8,730 nt of DNA from a bacterium UBA2219 (GTDB lineage: Bacteria > Desulfobacterota > Deferrimicrobia > Deferrimicrobiales > Deferrimicrobiaceae). Below are positions 1 to 6,580 of this stretch, in pieces (the first letter of the stretch is position 1; each line of letters starts with the position of its first letter). The stretch is taken from assembly GCA_002327765.1 (NCBI GenBank), contig DCUH01000131.1, positions 3,088-11,817 of the forward strand. The letters are read 5' to 3'. The notes beneath the pieces were generated by a model that saw only the letters and a program-made list of their open reading frames with translations, was not told the DNA's origin and searched no databases. A program made the translations under genes and the position numbers.

Positions 1-98
1 CCCCGGATCTGCCCGGGCTCGAGCTCGAGGTTGTAATTCTGCACGGCCCTCAAGCCCCCGAAGTCGTGCGACATGTTCCTTACCTGGAGGATCGCCAT
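1..98 (-). CDS. livG: LivG, branched-chain amino-acid ABC transporter ATPase (5' end only)
   Basis: Only the first 32 codons are in the window; the gene runs off the left edge. The visible protein begins MAILQVRNMSHDFGGLRAV and continues to about LEPGQIRG. This is the usual N-terminal strand pattern of LivG-type ATPases (target phenylalanine-glycine-glycine, then a short strand before the Walker A loop, which lies outside). LivG would hydrolyse ATP on the cytoplasmic face to power the LivH/LivM channel. Its ATG follows the livM stop codon after a single base (TGA-C-ATG), so the two genes are almost certainly translationally coupled. The identification depends on the short N-terminus plus the livK-livH-livM context. 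The catalytic motifs cannot be checked here. Confidence 0.88.
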   Translation of the reverse strand, partial: MAILQVRNMSHDFGGLRAVQNYNLELEPGQIR

Positions 99-99
99 G

Positions 100-1383
100 T
101 CACGCGCCCCCGTCCGGCCCCTGCTTCGGCCGGAGAAGGGATTCGGCGTCGAGGTCCTTGAACGCGACGAGGCCGGTCGGCCGGTAGATCATCACGAGGA
201 TGAGAAGGAGCGGGATGATGATCCACTTGAAGATCTCGAGCGGCCGGAGCGCCTCCCCCAGCATGCTGATGCTCACGGCGCCGACGATCGACCCGTAGAC
301 GGAATTCAAGCCCCCGAAGTACACCATGGCAAGGACCTCGGCCAGCTGCTGGATCCCGAAGGTTCCCGGGTTGACGTACCGCAGGACGTGCGCGAACAGG
401 CCGCCCGCGACGCCCGCCCAGAACGCCGCGAAGAGAAAACCGACCATCTTCGTGCGCCGGGTGTCGACCGTCATGGCGTCCGCGGCCAGCTCGTTGTCGC
501 GGATGGCGTTCATGGCCTTCCCCAGCGTGGACCGAACGTAGTTGTTGATGGTCCATACGCAGAGGACGGTCCACAGGAACACCGTCGGGAGTCCCGCCCA
601 GTCGGGCTGCCCGCTCATCCCCCGCGGGCCCCGCACGAATTCGAGATTCTCTATGACGCTCTTCACGATGAACAGGAACGCCAGCGAGATGATGGCCAGG
701 TAATCTCCTCTCGTCCGGAAGGACGGCACCGCGACGACAAGCGCGCCCACCGCCGCGAGGACGCCGCCCGCCAGCAGCGCGACCGGGAACAGGAAAGGAC
801 CCATGCCCTCGGGCAGGAGATCGATGCCGAACATCCCCTTATCGACGAAAAGGCCGACGGTGACGACCGAGGCGCAGTACGCCCCCAGCGCCATGAACCC
901 CGGGTGCGAGCAGGAGAACTCCCCCATGTACCCGTTGATGACGTTCAGGCTCAACGTGAGCATGACGGCGATCAGCGTGAGCCGCAGGACGAGCGCGCGG
1001 TAGTCGCTGACCTCCGCCCAGAGGTGCATCGAGACGTAGAACAGCGCCAGGTGGACGATCACCGGCACCGTGATCGGGAGCCGGATCAGCGCGGCGGCGG
1101 CCCGGTTCGCAAGCGGAGCGGTCGCGACGCCGACGACGCCGACCGGCAGCGCGTAGATCAGCAGTGTGTAGAGGAACGCGTTGGGGACCAGGAGCGGTTT
1201 TTTGAGCATGATGTCGATCCCGAACAGCGCCGGGATCTTCGGTAACCCCACCCCGAGCGCCAGGTCGGTCCCCAGGTATTTCTCGATCACGACCGCCGCC
1301 AGGATGCCCAGCAGCCACCCCAGGAGCGGCACGCGGGAAAAGGCCGCGCGGAGTTTTCCGGTTTTCGGCATGGTGTCGGGCAC
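100..1383 (-). CDS. livM: LivM, branched-chain amino-acid ABC transporter permease
   Basis: A 427-residue inner-membrane permease of the LivM family, which pairs with LivH to form the translocation channel. Family signatures include the segment near residues 156-168 (FSCSHPGFMALGAY), the RGDYLAIISLAF stretch at 225-236, and GPRGMSG at 252-258. An EAA-like cytoplasmic loop at about 290-310 (MNAIRDNELAADAM) would contact the ATPases, and YFGGLNSVYGSIVGA follows at 355-369. The first ~125 residues add several hydrophobic segments ahead of the core, as in the long E. coli-type LivM (about 425 residues) rather than the ~300-residue short form. The chosen start is GTG at 1383, with a GAGG ten bases upstream. 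An ATG four codons further in is possible. The gene starts four bases after the livH stop and ends one base before livG. Confidence 0.95.
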   Translation of the reverse strand: MPDTMPKTGKLRAAFSRVPLLGWLLGILAAVVIEKYLGTDLALGVGLPKIPALFGIDIMLKKPLLVPNAFLYTLLIYALPVGVVGVATAPLANRAAAALIRLPITVPVIVHLALFYVSMHLWAEVSDYRALVLRLTLIAVMLTLSLNVINGYMGEFSCSHPGFMALGAYCASVVTVGLFVDKGMFGIDLLPEGMGPFLFPVALLAGGVLAAVGALVVAVPSFRTRGDYLAIISLAFLFIVKSVIENLEFVRGPRGMSGQPDWAGLPTVFLWTVLCVWTINNYVRSTLGKAMNAIRDNELAADAMTVDTRRTKMVGFLFAAFWAGVAGGLFAHVLRYVNPGTFGIQQLAEVLAMVYFGGLNSVYGSIVGAVSISMLGEALRPLEIFKWIIIPLLLILVMIYRPTGLVAFKDLDAESLLRPKQGPDGGA

Positions 1384-1387
1384 GGGG

Positions 1388-2311
1388 TCAGAGCCTCAAC
1401 TGCGCGCTGTACGGCTCGCCGAAGAAGCCGTGCGGCCGGAACGTCAGGATCAGCAGGATGATGGAGTAGGCGATCAGGTCGCGCAGCGTGGAGGGGAAGA
1501 TCATCGCGACGAAGATCTCCGTGAACCCCAGCAGGAAGCCCGCCAGCGTGGCCCCGAGGATGGAGCCCCTCCCCCCGAGGATCGCCGCCACGAACGCCTT
1601 CCAGCCGAACAGGACCCCCATGTACGGGTCGAGCACGGGATAGGCGATCCCGAAAAGGATCCCCGCGGCGGCGGCCAGCGCCGAGCCGATTCCGAATGTC
1701 AGCGCGATCACCTTGTTGACCGGCACCCCCATAAGGGGGACGGCGACGAAGTCGAAGGACATCGCCCGCATGGCCATCCCCCACTTCGTCCGCCGGATGA
1801 ACTGGTGCAGCGCCAGCGTGAGCAGGAGCGACACGGCGACGATCATGATCTTCTTGTTGGTCAGGAACACTCCGCCGATGTCGTAGGTGGCGGTCTCGAT
1901 GAGCGACGGGAAACTGATCCTGCGCGCCCCCAGCAGGATCAGGTTCCCCGTCTCCAGGATGATGCCGATCATGAGGCCCGTGATGGCGGCCGACGCGCGG
2001 GGCGCGTTGCGCAGCGGCCTGTACCCCACCCGTTCCACGATCATGCCCACGAACGAGGTGAGGAACATCGAGATGAGGATGGTCATCACCAGGATCAGCC
2101 AGTTGGGGATCGCGAGGATCCCCGACGAGGTCAGCGCGAGCAGCCCGAAGGATACCCCCACCCCGATGTACGCCCCGACCATGAAGATGTCCCCATGCGC
2201 GAAGTTGAAGAGCATGAGGATGCTGTACACCATGGAGTACCCCAGCGCGATCAGGGCGTAGAAGCTCCCCCACTGGAGCGAGTTGACCAGGTTCTGCAGG
2301 AAGATCGCCAT
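1388..2311 (-). CDS. livH: LivH, branched-chain amino-acid ABC transporter permease
   Basis: A 307-residue, strongly hydrophobic inner-membrane permease of normal length for LivH. The family hallmark is at residues 15-41: a GSFYALIALGYSMVYSILM segment followed by FNFAHGD. A cytoplasmic EAA-like loop (RAMSFDFVAVPLMGV) precedes a helix with IALTFGIGSALAAAAG. Near the C-terminus, GGRGSILGATLAGFLLG matches the usual penultimate membrane segment. With LivM it forms the channel for leucine, isoleucine, valine or related substrates; LivH/LivM-type systems also carry other amino acids, short amides and urea, so specificity is not certain. The ATG at 2311 has purine-rich sequence just upstream (GAGAAGGCG), with GGGAGG somewhat further away. 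It lies 22 bases after the livK stop, so it belongs to the same operon. Confidence 0.95.
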   Translation of the reverse strand: MAIFLQNLVNSLQWGSFYALIALGYSMVYSILMLFNFAHGDIFMVGAYIGVGVSFGLLALTSSGILAIPNWLILVMTILISMFLTSFVGMIVERVGYRPLRNAPRASAAITGLMIGIILETGNLILLGARRISFPSLIETATYDIGGVFLTNKKIMIVAVSLLLTLALHQFIRRTKWGMAMRAMSFDFVAVPLMGVPVNKVIALTFGIGSALAAAAGILFGIAYPVLDPYMGVLFGWKAFVAAILGGRGSILGATLAGFLLGFTEIFVAMIFPSTLRDLIAYSIILLILTFRPHGFFGEPYSAQLRL

Positions 2312-2333
2312 CGCCTTCTCGCGCCTGCCTCCC

Positions 2334-3503
2334 TTACGGACAAACCGACTTGTAGTACGTGAACTCGCCGGCGTCGCTGATCTTGACGATGACGGCGCAC
2401 TTCGACGGGTCGTTCTTCCCGGCGAAGGTCATCTCTCCGGTGATCCCCTGGAACTTCTTCACCTGGGACAGCGCGTTGCGCACGTTATCCCGGTCCTTCT
2501 TGAGGTCGCCCGACAGGGCTCCGGTGGACTGGATCGCCTGCTGGGCGAGCAGCATGGCGTCCCAGGTGAGCGCCGCGACGTCGTCGGGAACGTAGCCGTA
2601 CTTCGCCTTGTAGCGGTCGATGAACTTCTTCGTCTCGCCGGTCGCGCCGGCCGCGGCATAGTGGGTGCTGAAGAATTGGCCGTAGCAGTCCTTGCCGCAG
2701 AGCTTGATCGTCTCGGCGGAACCCCAGGAATCGCTGCCGACGATGGGCTTCTTCCACCCCAGCTGGTGGGCCTGCTGAACGATGAGGGCGACCTCGTTGT
2801 AATACTGGGGAGTGAACAGCACCTGGGCGCCGGAGTTGATGATCTTGGTCAGCTGGGAGCTGAAGTCGGTGTCCTTGGTGGTAAAGCTTTCGTAGGCCAC
2901 CACGGAGCCCTTCCCGTTGATGTCTTCCCACGCCTTCCTGAAGAACTCCGCCAACCCCTTGGGATAGTCGCTCGCGACGTCGTAGAGGACCGCGGCCTTC
3001 TTGAACTTGAACTCCTTCGAGATGAAGTTCGCCACCACCGGCCCCTGGAAGGGATCGAGGAAGCAGGCGCGGAAGACGTACGGCTTGTCCTTGGTCGAGT
3101 CGGGGTTCGTGGACCACGGGGTGATCATCGGCGTCTTGTAGTTGTTGGCGATTCCCGCCGCGGGCACGGCCTGCTTGGAGGCCTGGGGGCCGACCATGAT
3201 GAGGATGTCGTCCTCGGTGATCATCTTCGTGGTCACCTTCACGGCCGATTCCGCCTTGGACTCGTTGTCCTCGATGATCAGCTCGACGGGGTGCTTCTTC
3301 TTGCCGACCGTGATCCCCCCCGCGGCCTTGATGTCCTCCAGCCACAGCTGGGCGGCGAACTTCGTGCCCTCGCCCACCTTCGGGATGTCGCCGGTGAGCG
3401 GGGCGTTGATCCCGATCCTGATCGTGGGCTCCTTGGCCCAGCCGGTTGAGAGCAGCATCGCGACCGCCAGGACGCAAACGCACAACGTCAACCCTCTTCT
3501 CAT
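2334..3503 (-). CDS. livK: LivK-type periplasmic amino-acid-binding protein
   Basis: A 389-residue substrate-binding protein of the Leu/Ile/Val-binding type I fold (Peripla_BP_6 family). It would be exported and deliver its ligand to LivH/LivM. Residues 1-23 form a signal peptide: an MRRG basic start, a hydrophobic core, and a likely cleavage site after GWA. The mature protein starts with TIRIGINAPLTGDIPKVGEG, typical of this family, and continues with KAAGGI, IIEDNESKAESAV and MVGPQASKQAVPAAGIA. A KLCGKDC pair could form a disulfide. The frame is open for 32 further codons upstream, but the ATG at 3503 is preferred because AAGGGGGAG sits about six bases upstream and the signal peptide starts there. 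First gene of the liv block, 108 bases downstream of the exchanger gene. Ligand specificity cannot be read from sequence alone. Confidence 0.94.
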   Translation of the reverse strand: MRRGLTLCVCVLAVAMLLSTGWAKEPTIRIGINAPLTGDIPKVGEGTKFAAQLWLEDIKAAGGITVGKKKHPVELIIEDNESKAESAVKVTTKMITEDDILIMVGPQASKQAVPAAGIANNYKTPMITPWSTNPDSTKDKPYVFRACFLDPFQGPVVANFISKEFKFKKAAVLYDVASDYPKGLAEFFRKAWEDINGKGSVVAYESFTTKDTDFSSQLTKIINSGAQVLFTPQYYNEVALIVQQAHQLGWKKPIVGSDSWGSAETIKLCGKDCYGQFFSTHYAAAGATGETKKFIDRYKAKYGYVPDDVAALTWDAMLLAQQAIQSTGALSGDLKKDRDNVRNALSQVKKFQGITGEMTFAGKNDPSKCAVIVKISDAGEFTYYKSVCP

Positions 3504-3572
3504 CGCCGACTCCCCCTTTTTTCCGGTTAGGTGGTCCGATCCCGGAGACGACCTGGGACCGGGACAACGAAC

Positions 3573-3601
3573 AATATGTATCAAACCGGCCTGCCGCACA
3601 A
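3573..3601 (-). promoter_or_regulatory. Weak candidate promoter for livKHMG
   Basis: In the 108-base gap ahead of livK, the minus strand reads TTGTGC, 17 bases, then CATATT. These match the -35 and -10 consensus at about three and four positions of six. No terminator with a T-run separates the exchanger gene from livK, so livK could also be transcribed by read-through. The gap otherwise holds only a short direct repeat and GC-rich sequence with weak pairing potential. This is a low-confidence call. Confidence 0.22.
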
Positions 3602-3611
3602 GATCAAACCG
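3580..3611. repeat. 9-base direct repeat ATCAAACCG upstream of livK
   Basis: ATCAAACCG occurs at 3580-3588 and again at 3603-3611 on the plus strand (CGGTTTGAT on the coding strand). The copies start 23 bases apart, roughly two helical turns, and they flank and overlap the weak promoter candidate. The spacing would suit two regulator subunits binding one face of the DNA. A 9-base repeat in a short gap can also arise by chance. Confidence 0.35.
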
Positions 3612-5282
3612 TCAGAGGGTGGCGGACAGGAGGGTCTGCACCAGCAGGATCTTGGCGATCGTCGCCACGGGATAGACCGAGGCGTAGCCGACGTTGGGAA
3701 GGTCGTTGCCGGTCTGCTCGAGGGAGTACGCGAGGACCGCCGGCTGCGTGAACATCCCGGCGACCATTCCGGTCAGGATGCTCATGGGGATCCGCAGGAG
3801 ACGGTGGCCGATCCAGAGGGCCGCGACCGCGGCGAGGAACGTGAGCGCCGCCCCGGCCAGGAAGATCGAAATACCGCCTCCTTTCAGGAAGGTGGACAGG
3901 AATCCGTACCCCGCCCTGGTGCCGATCCCCGCGAGGAAAAGGACGAGCCCGATCTGCCGCAGCGTCATGTTCGCGCCGTAGGGAAGCGACCACACCAGCC
4001 TGCCGGACCTGCCGACGGCCCCCAGGACAAGCGCCACGACCAGCGGTCCGCCCGCGAACCCAAGCGAGAAGGTGACGTCCCCCGGAAGGGGGATCTTCAC
4101 GCTCCCGACGAGCAGCCCGAGGGCCAGGCCGACGCTGAACGTGACGAAGTCCACCTCGCTGATCGCCTTGTAGGAGTCGCCGAAAAAGGCGGTGACCTCC
4201 GGCATCCGCTCCCGGGGGCCCAGCACCCGAATGAGGTCGCCCGGCTCCAGCTTCAGGCTCCCGTGGGGGATGTAGTCGCCGTCGCCGCGCCGGATCCGGG
4301 TGATCAGGGCGCCGTGGTCCTCCCGGAGGCGCAGCTCCTTCAGCTTCCGGGAAGTCACCTCGGGGTTGGAGACGAAGATGGCCCGGGTCTCGAACGTGCT
4401 CTCCTCATACTGGATGTCTTCCCGGCTCTTCTCCCCGAACTGCGGGGTGATCTCGTCCAGGGCTTCCCGGGTCCCGATGACGGAGACGATGTCCCCCGGC
4501 ATCAGCCGCGCCGACGGGTAGGCCAGGATGGACTGCCCGTCCCGCTTGAGCCGGCCGAAGACGATGCGCCAGCCGTATCGCTTGACCAGGTCCCGGATCG
4601 TCTCGTCCTCCCCGAACGCGTGGGTGATCTCGACGCTGCGGACGTGCAGCCGCTCGTGGGAGCCGCCGAACAGGTGCAGGTCGATCGCTTCCTTCTCGTA
4701 ATCGGTCTTCCAGATCTTCTGGAGGACGGAGATGGCGACGACCACGCCGATCACGCCGAACGGGTAGGCGATGGAGAACCCGACGACCGGCTCGGCCAGC
4801 AGCCGGTTAAGCTCCTCCCGCGGCGCCATGGCCTTTATGGTCTCCAGGGCGCCGGCCAGCGCGGGCGTGTTGGTGAAGCTGCCGGAGTACATGCCCGCCG
4901 CAATCCCCGGAGCCAAATGGAGGAAATCGCGCAGGAACATGGCGAACCCGGCCGCGCAGACCAGGATGCCGGCCACCAGGAGATTGTTCCGCGCGCCGTC
5001 GCGCATCAGCGACTGGAAGAAGGAGCGTCCGCTGGAAAGCCCCACGGTGTAGACGAACAGCGCGAGGCCGAGGACGTAGACGATCTCGGGCAGCTTCAGA
5101 TCGGGGTGCAGCGAGCCGAAGGCTAGCCCCACGAACAGGACCGCCGCGACGCCGAGGCTGCTGCCCCCGATGCGGACCCGCCCCAGCGGGTAGCCGATGG
5201 CCGCGACGACGAACAGAAGGATCAGCGGGTTGTCGATCAGGAACTTGATTGCCGGGAAGGATCCTCCCGATGCCGGGTCCAT
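3612..5282 (-). CDS. AspT/YidE-family aspartate:alanine exchanger-like transporter with two RCK_C domains
   Basis: A 556-residue inner-membrane carrier of the aspartate:alanine exchanger (AAE) family, close to the ~540-560 residues usual for it. Five or six hydrophobic segments occupy residues 18-190. A cytoplasmic hydrophilic region (about 191-375) contains two TrkA-C/RCK_C-like modules, near 205-285 and 295-370, each ending in a PGD-containing strand pair (MPGDIVSVIG, EPGDLIRVLG). Further membrane segments fill 377-556. The two membrane halves carry related signatures: GMYSGSFTNTPALAGALE at 130-147 and GMVAGMFTQPAVLAYSLE at 505-522, consistent with an inverted-repeat transporter. Characterised AspT swaps aspartate for alanine, but most relatives have unknown substrates. 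The ATG at 5282 has only a modest upstream AAGG. It starts 41 bases after the flavin reductase stop, so co-transcription is likely. Confidence 0.9.
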   Translation of the reverse strand: MDPASGGSFPAIKFLIDNPLILLFVVAAIGYPLGRVRIGGSSLGVAAVLFVGLAFGSLHPDLKLPEIVYVLGLALFVYTVGLSSGRSFFQSLMRDGARNNLLVAGILVCAAGFAMFLRDFLHLAPGIAAGMYSGSFTNTPALAGALETIKAMAPREELNRLLAEPVVGFSIAYPFGVIGVVVAISVLQKIWKTDYEKEAIDLHLFGGSHERLHVRSVEITHAFGEDETIRDLVKRYGWRIVFGRLKRDGQSILAYPSARLMPGDIVSVIGTREALDEITPQFGEKSREDIQYEESTFETRAIFVSNPEVTSRKLKELRLREDHGALITRIRRGDGDYIPHGSLKLEPGDLIRVLGPRERMPEVTAFFGDSYKAISEVDFVTFSVGLALGLLVGSVKIPLPGDVTFSLGFAGGPLVVALVLGAVGRSGRLVWSLPYGANMTLRQIGLVLFLAGIGTRAGYGFLSTFLKGGGISIFLAGAALTFLAAVAALWIGHRLLRIPMSILTGMVAGMFTQPAVLAYSLEQTGNDLPNVGYASVYPVATIAKILLVQTLLSATL

Positions 5283-5323
5283 GTCCCTATGTTACCTTGA
5301 CGGTCCGCGATTTTCCACCCGTG

Positions 5324-5911
5324 CTACGGCTTCCCGCCGCGCTCCCCGACCCCCTTCCCGACGGAGAAGGCCCGGCCGAGCGTCCGCCCGATCCCGTGGT
5401 AGCTCCTCACGTCCGGGGCGTACACGACGGGAAGCACTTTCCCGATGTCGACGGCCCCCTGCGTGTCGCAGACGGATTCCTCCGCCTTGACGTCTAGGAT
5501 CTCGCCGATGAACTGGGTATGCAGGCCGATCTCGACTGTTTGCAGAAGTCGGCACTCGACGACCATCGGAAACTCGCCGACGTACGGCGCGTCCACGAGC
5601 GTGCTCCGGACGGGGGTGAGCCCGGTCGCGGCGAACTTGTCCACGTCCCTCCCCGAGGCGATCCCGAAGTAATCCACCTCGCGGACATACGCTTCGGAAG
5701 GGACGCTGACCGTGAAGGCCTTGCGCTCCATTATGCTCGCGTAGCTGTGCGTGGCCTTCCGCAGCGAGACGGCGATGCACGGGGGATGGGAACAGCAGAC
5801 GCCGCCCCACGCCACCGCCATCGCGTTCGGCCTTCCCTCGCCGTCGTAGGATCCGACCAGCCACGCCGGCGTCGGAAAGACGAGAGTCCTGGCGCCCAAC
5901 GATTTCTTCAT
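5324..5911 (-). CDS. Flavoredoxin-like flavin reductase domain protein
   Basis: A 195-residue cytoplasmic protein of the flavin-reductase-like, FMN-binding split-barrel family, close to flavoredoxin in length and pattern. Visible features are GRPNAMAVAWGGVCCSHPPCIAVSLRKAT at about residues 26-54 in total, where the N-x-M, W-G-G and PP motifs line the flavin site. These are followed by a TVSVPSE strand and an SGRDVDKF segment near residue 95. Such proteins bind FMN and pass electrons in small redox chains; the partner cannot be told from this window. The frame is open 54 codons further upstream, but the ATG at 5911 is preferred. AAGGAGGG lies nine bases before it, and the upstream extension is arginine/proline-rich and unlike the family. 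It lies 41 bases before the exchanger gene and has its own TATAAT box upstream. Confidence 0.9.
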   Translation of the reverse strand: MKKSLGARTLVFPTPAWLVGSYDGEGRPNAMAVAWGGVCCSHPPCIAVSLRKATHSYASIMERKAFTVSVPSEAYVREVDYFGIASGRDVDKFAATGLTPVRSTLVDAPYVGEFPMVVECRLLQTVEIGLHTQFIGEILDVKAEESVCDTQGAVDIGKVLPVVYAPDVRSYHGIGRTLGRAFSVGKGVGERGGKP

Positions 5912-5935
5912 GGGGGTATCCCTCCTTCCGGGAAG

Positions 5936-5965
5936 ATTATAACCCCGTGCCGGGCAACGGTCGTT
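5936..5965 (-). promoter_or_regulatory. Sigma-70-type promoter of the flavin reductase gene
   Basis: A perfect TATAAT lies at 5941-5936 on the minus strand, about 25 bases before the start codon. That leaves a leader of roughly 18 bases containing the AAGGAGGG site. Seventeen bases further upstream the -35 region is ACGACC, sharing only the GAC core with consensus. The weak -35 suggests the promoter may depend on an activator or be moderate in strength. Confidence 0.55.
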
Positions 5966-5970
5966 CCGGC
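5949..5970. repeat. Inverted repeat over the -35 region of the flavin reductase promoter
   Basis: GCCGG at 5949-5953 and CCGGC at 5966-5970 flank an internal AACG-GT-CGTT palindrome. Together they make an operator-like dyad, offset by two bases, that overlaps the -35 position. No T-run follows it in either direction, so it is not a convincing terminator. It could bind a regulator of the flavin reductase and exchanger genes. In GC-rich DNA the five-base outer arms are weak evidence. Confidence 0.35.
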
Positions 5971-6001
5971 ATAAAAACCGCGGGGGCGGAGTCGGGGCGG
6001 G

Positions 6002-6033
6002 AAAGCCGGGGGCGCTTTGGGGCCGCCCCCGGC
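6002..6033 (-). terminator. Intrinsic-type terminator after the 83-residue protein gene
   Basis: Six bases past the stop codon, the minus-strand transcript can form a perfect 10-pair stem, GCCGGGGGCG with CGCCCCCGGC, around a nine-base loop. The T-run after it is short (TTT then CCC), so termination may be incomplete. The stem is long and GC-only, and its position between two separately promoted genes supports the call. Confidence 0.7.
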
Positions 6034-6039
6034 GGAGGA

Positions 6040-6291
6040 TCATCCTCGATCGCGTTTCAGGACCAGTACCCACTTGTCGTCCCGGAAGATGTAGGCCTCG
6101 TCCTGGGTGATCTTCATCCCGTCGGTGCCGTGGTAACGCATCAGCCGCACGATCTCTTTCTTCGGGAGCCAGGTGGAAAGATCGAGGGTCTCATCGGAGT
6201 GGGCGAGCAGGACCTGGCGATATCCCATGACGGACACCCACACGGTGCACAGGAATAGAACGATCCGAACGGCCCATTTCGTTTTCCGCAT
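6040..6291 (-). CDS. Small membrane-anchored protein of unknown function (paralog 1, sigma-54-type promoter)
   Basis: An 83-residue protein I do not recognise. Residues 6-24 form one hydrophobic segment after a basic start (MRKTKW), either a signal anchor or an uncleaved signal peptide. The remaining ~58 residues would then face the periplasm. They carry the motifs LDLSTWL (36-42), KKEIVRLMRYHGTD (44-57) and KWVLVLKRD (73-81). The gene 321 bases upstream (6612-6875) encodes a relative identical at 42 of 72 aligned residues without gaps, so the frame is clearly under selection. The ATG at 6291 is chosen for an ideal AAGGAGG seven bases upstream; 38 further open codons upstream would cross the promoter region. 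It is preceded by a strong -24/-12 promoter and followed by a terminator, suggesting a single-gene transcript under an activator. The conserved aromatic/basic tail could bind a small ligand or protein, but no function is assigned. Confidence 0.85.
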   Translation of the reverse strand: MRKTKWAVRIVLFLCTVWVSVMGYRQVLLAHSDETLDLSTWLPKKEIVRLMRYHGTDGMKITQDEAYIFRDDKWVLVLKRDRG

Positions 6292-6388
6292 TTCGCTGCC
6301 TCCTTTCACCGCTGTTGGCCAAGTAGACGGCCGGCGTGTAGAGTTGCCGCGAAAATCAGGTTTGTGTGATTGTTTGATAAATAATATT

Positions 6389-6405
6389 AGCAACATGCGT
6401 TCCAA
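6389..6405 (-). promoter_or_regulatory. Sigma-54 (RpoN) -24/-12 promoter of the 83-residue protein gene
   Basis: The minus strand reads TTGGAACGCATGTTGCT. Against the RpoN consensus YTGGCACGRNNNTTGCW it differs at only two constrained positions (A for C after the GG, and C for R). The GG and GC doublets are separated by exactly ten bases, as required. The predicted start is near 6378, giving an ~87-base leader to the ATG at 6291. A sigma-70 reading of the same DNA (TTGGAA, 17 bases, ATTTAT) is weaker. Confidence 0.7.
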
Positions 6406-6431
6406 CCGGTACGCAGGCGCAACCTATCGAT

Positions 6432-6444
6432 AATCAATAATTTT
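6432..6444 (+). promoter_or_regulatory. Possible IHF binding site
   Basis: AATCAATAATTTT matches the IHF core WATCAANNNNTTR except for the last base, and it sits in an A+T-rich stretch. It lies about 55-66 bases upstream of the predicted sigma-54 start, between that promoter and the two inverted repeats, where IHF bends DNA in many RpoN promoters. Single IHF-like matches are common in AT-rich DNA, so the support is mainly positional. Confidence 0.35.
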
Positions 6445-6478
6445 CTACTGCGAGGGATTTTTCGCCGCTTTGATTCTT

Positions 6479-6508
6479 CCAATTGTGGACACTTTCGTTC
6501 CACATTGG
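6479..6508. repeat. Inverted repeat, possible enhancer (activator) site 1
   Basis: CCAA-T-TGTGGA at 6479-6489 pairs with TCCACA-TTGG at 6499-6508: ten pairs with one unpaired T, around a nine-base centre. It is centred about 116 bases upstream of the predicted sigma-54 start, within the normal range for an RpoN activator site. No T-run follows on the minus strand, so it is not an obvious terminator. Confidence 0.5.
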
Positions 6509-6516
6509 GCGTGAAA

Positions 6517-6535
6517 TGTTCCAATAACGGGAACA
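6517..6535. repeat. Inverted repeat, possible enhancer (activator) site 2
   Basis: TGTTCC at 6517-6522 and GGAACA at 6530-6535 form a perfect six-base dyad with a seven-base centre. It is centred about 148 bases upstream of the predicted sigma-54 start and 32 bases (about three helical turns) from the other inverted repeat. Both begin with TGT and end with ACA. It abuts the T-rich tail of the upstream terminator, so it could be part of that end instead. Confidence 0.45.
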
Positions 6536-6580
6536 AAAACGAATAAACCCGCAAATCCTTATGTTAAAGGATCTTACGGG
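6535..6580 (-). terminator. Intrinsic terminator after the 87-residue protein gene
   Basis: Beyond the stop codon, the minus-strand transcript can fold CCCGTAA-G-ATCCTT against AAGGAT-TTGCGGG (6548-6580). This gives 13 pairs including one G-T wobble and one bulged G, around the six-base loop TAACAT. A T-rich tract (TTTATTCGTTTTTG) follows directly. It separates the transcription of the two paralogs. Confidence 0.8.

Noticed and set aside
18..29. CTCGAGCTCGAG palindrome near the left edge
   Set aside because: It lies inside the livG coding sequence and encodes the conserved-looking LELE stretch, so it needs no regulatory explanation.
73..1245. Long plus-strand open frame opposite livM (390 codons), with similar long plus-strand frames at 1181-2362, 2283-3449, 3531-5126 and 7051-8466
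   Set aside because: Their translations are Arg/Asp/Gly/Pro-rich with no domain, and each lies antisense to a clear conserved gene. High GC makes stop codons rare on the opposite strand. The 7051 frame even crosses the tRNA gene.
3504..3599. Longer livK start 32 codons upstream
   Set aside because: It would put a hydrophilic stretch ahead of the signal peptide and has no ribosome site. The ATG at 3503 has AAGGGGGAG and begins a proper signal peptide.
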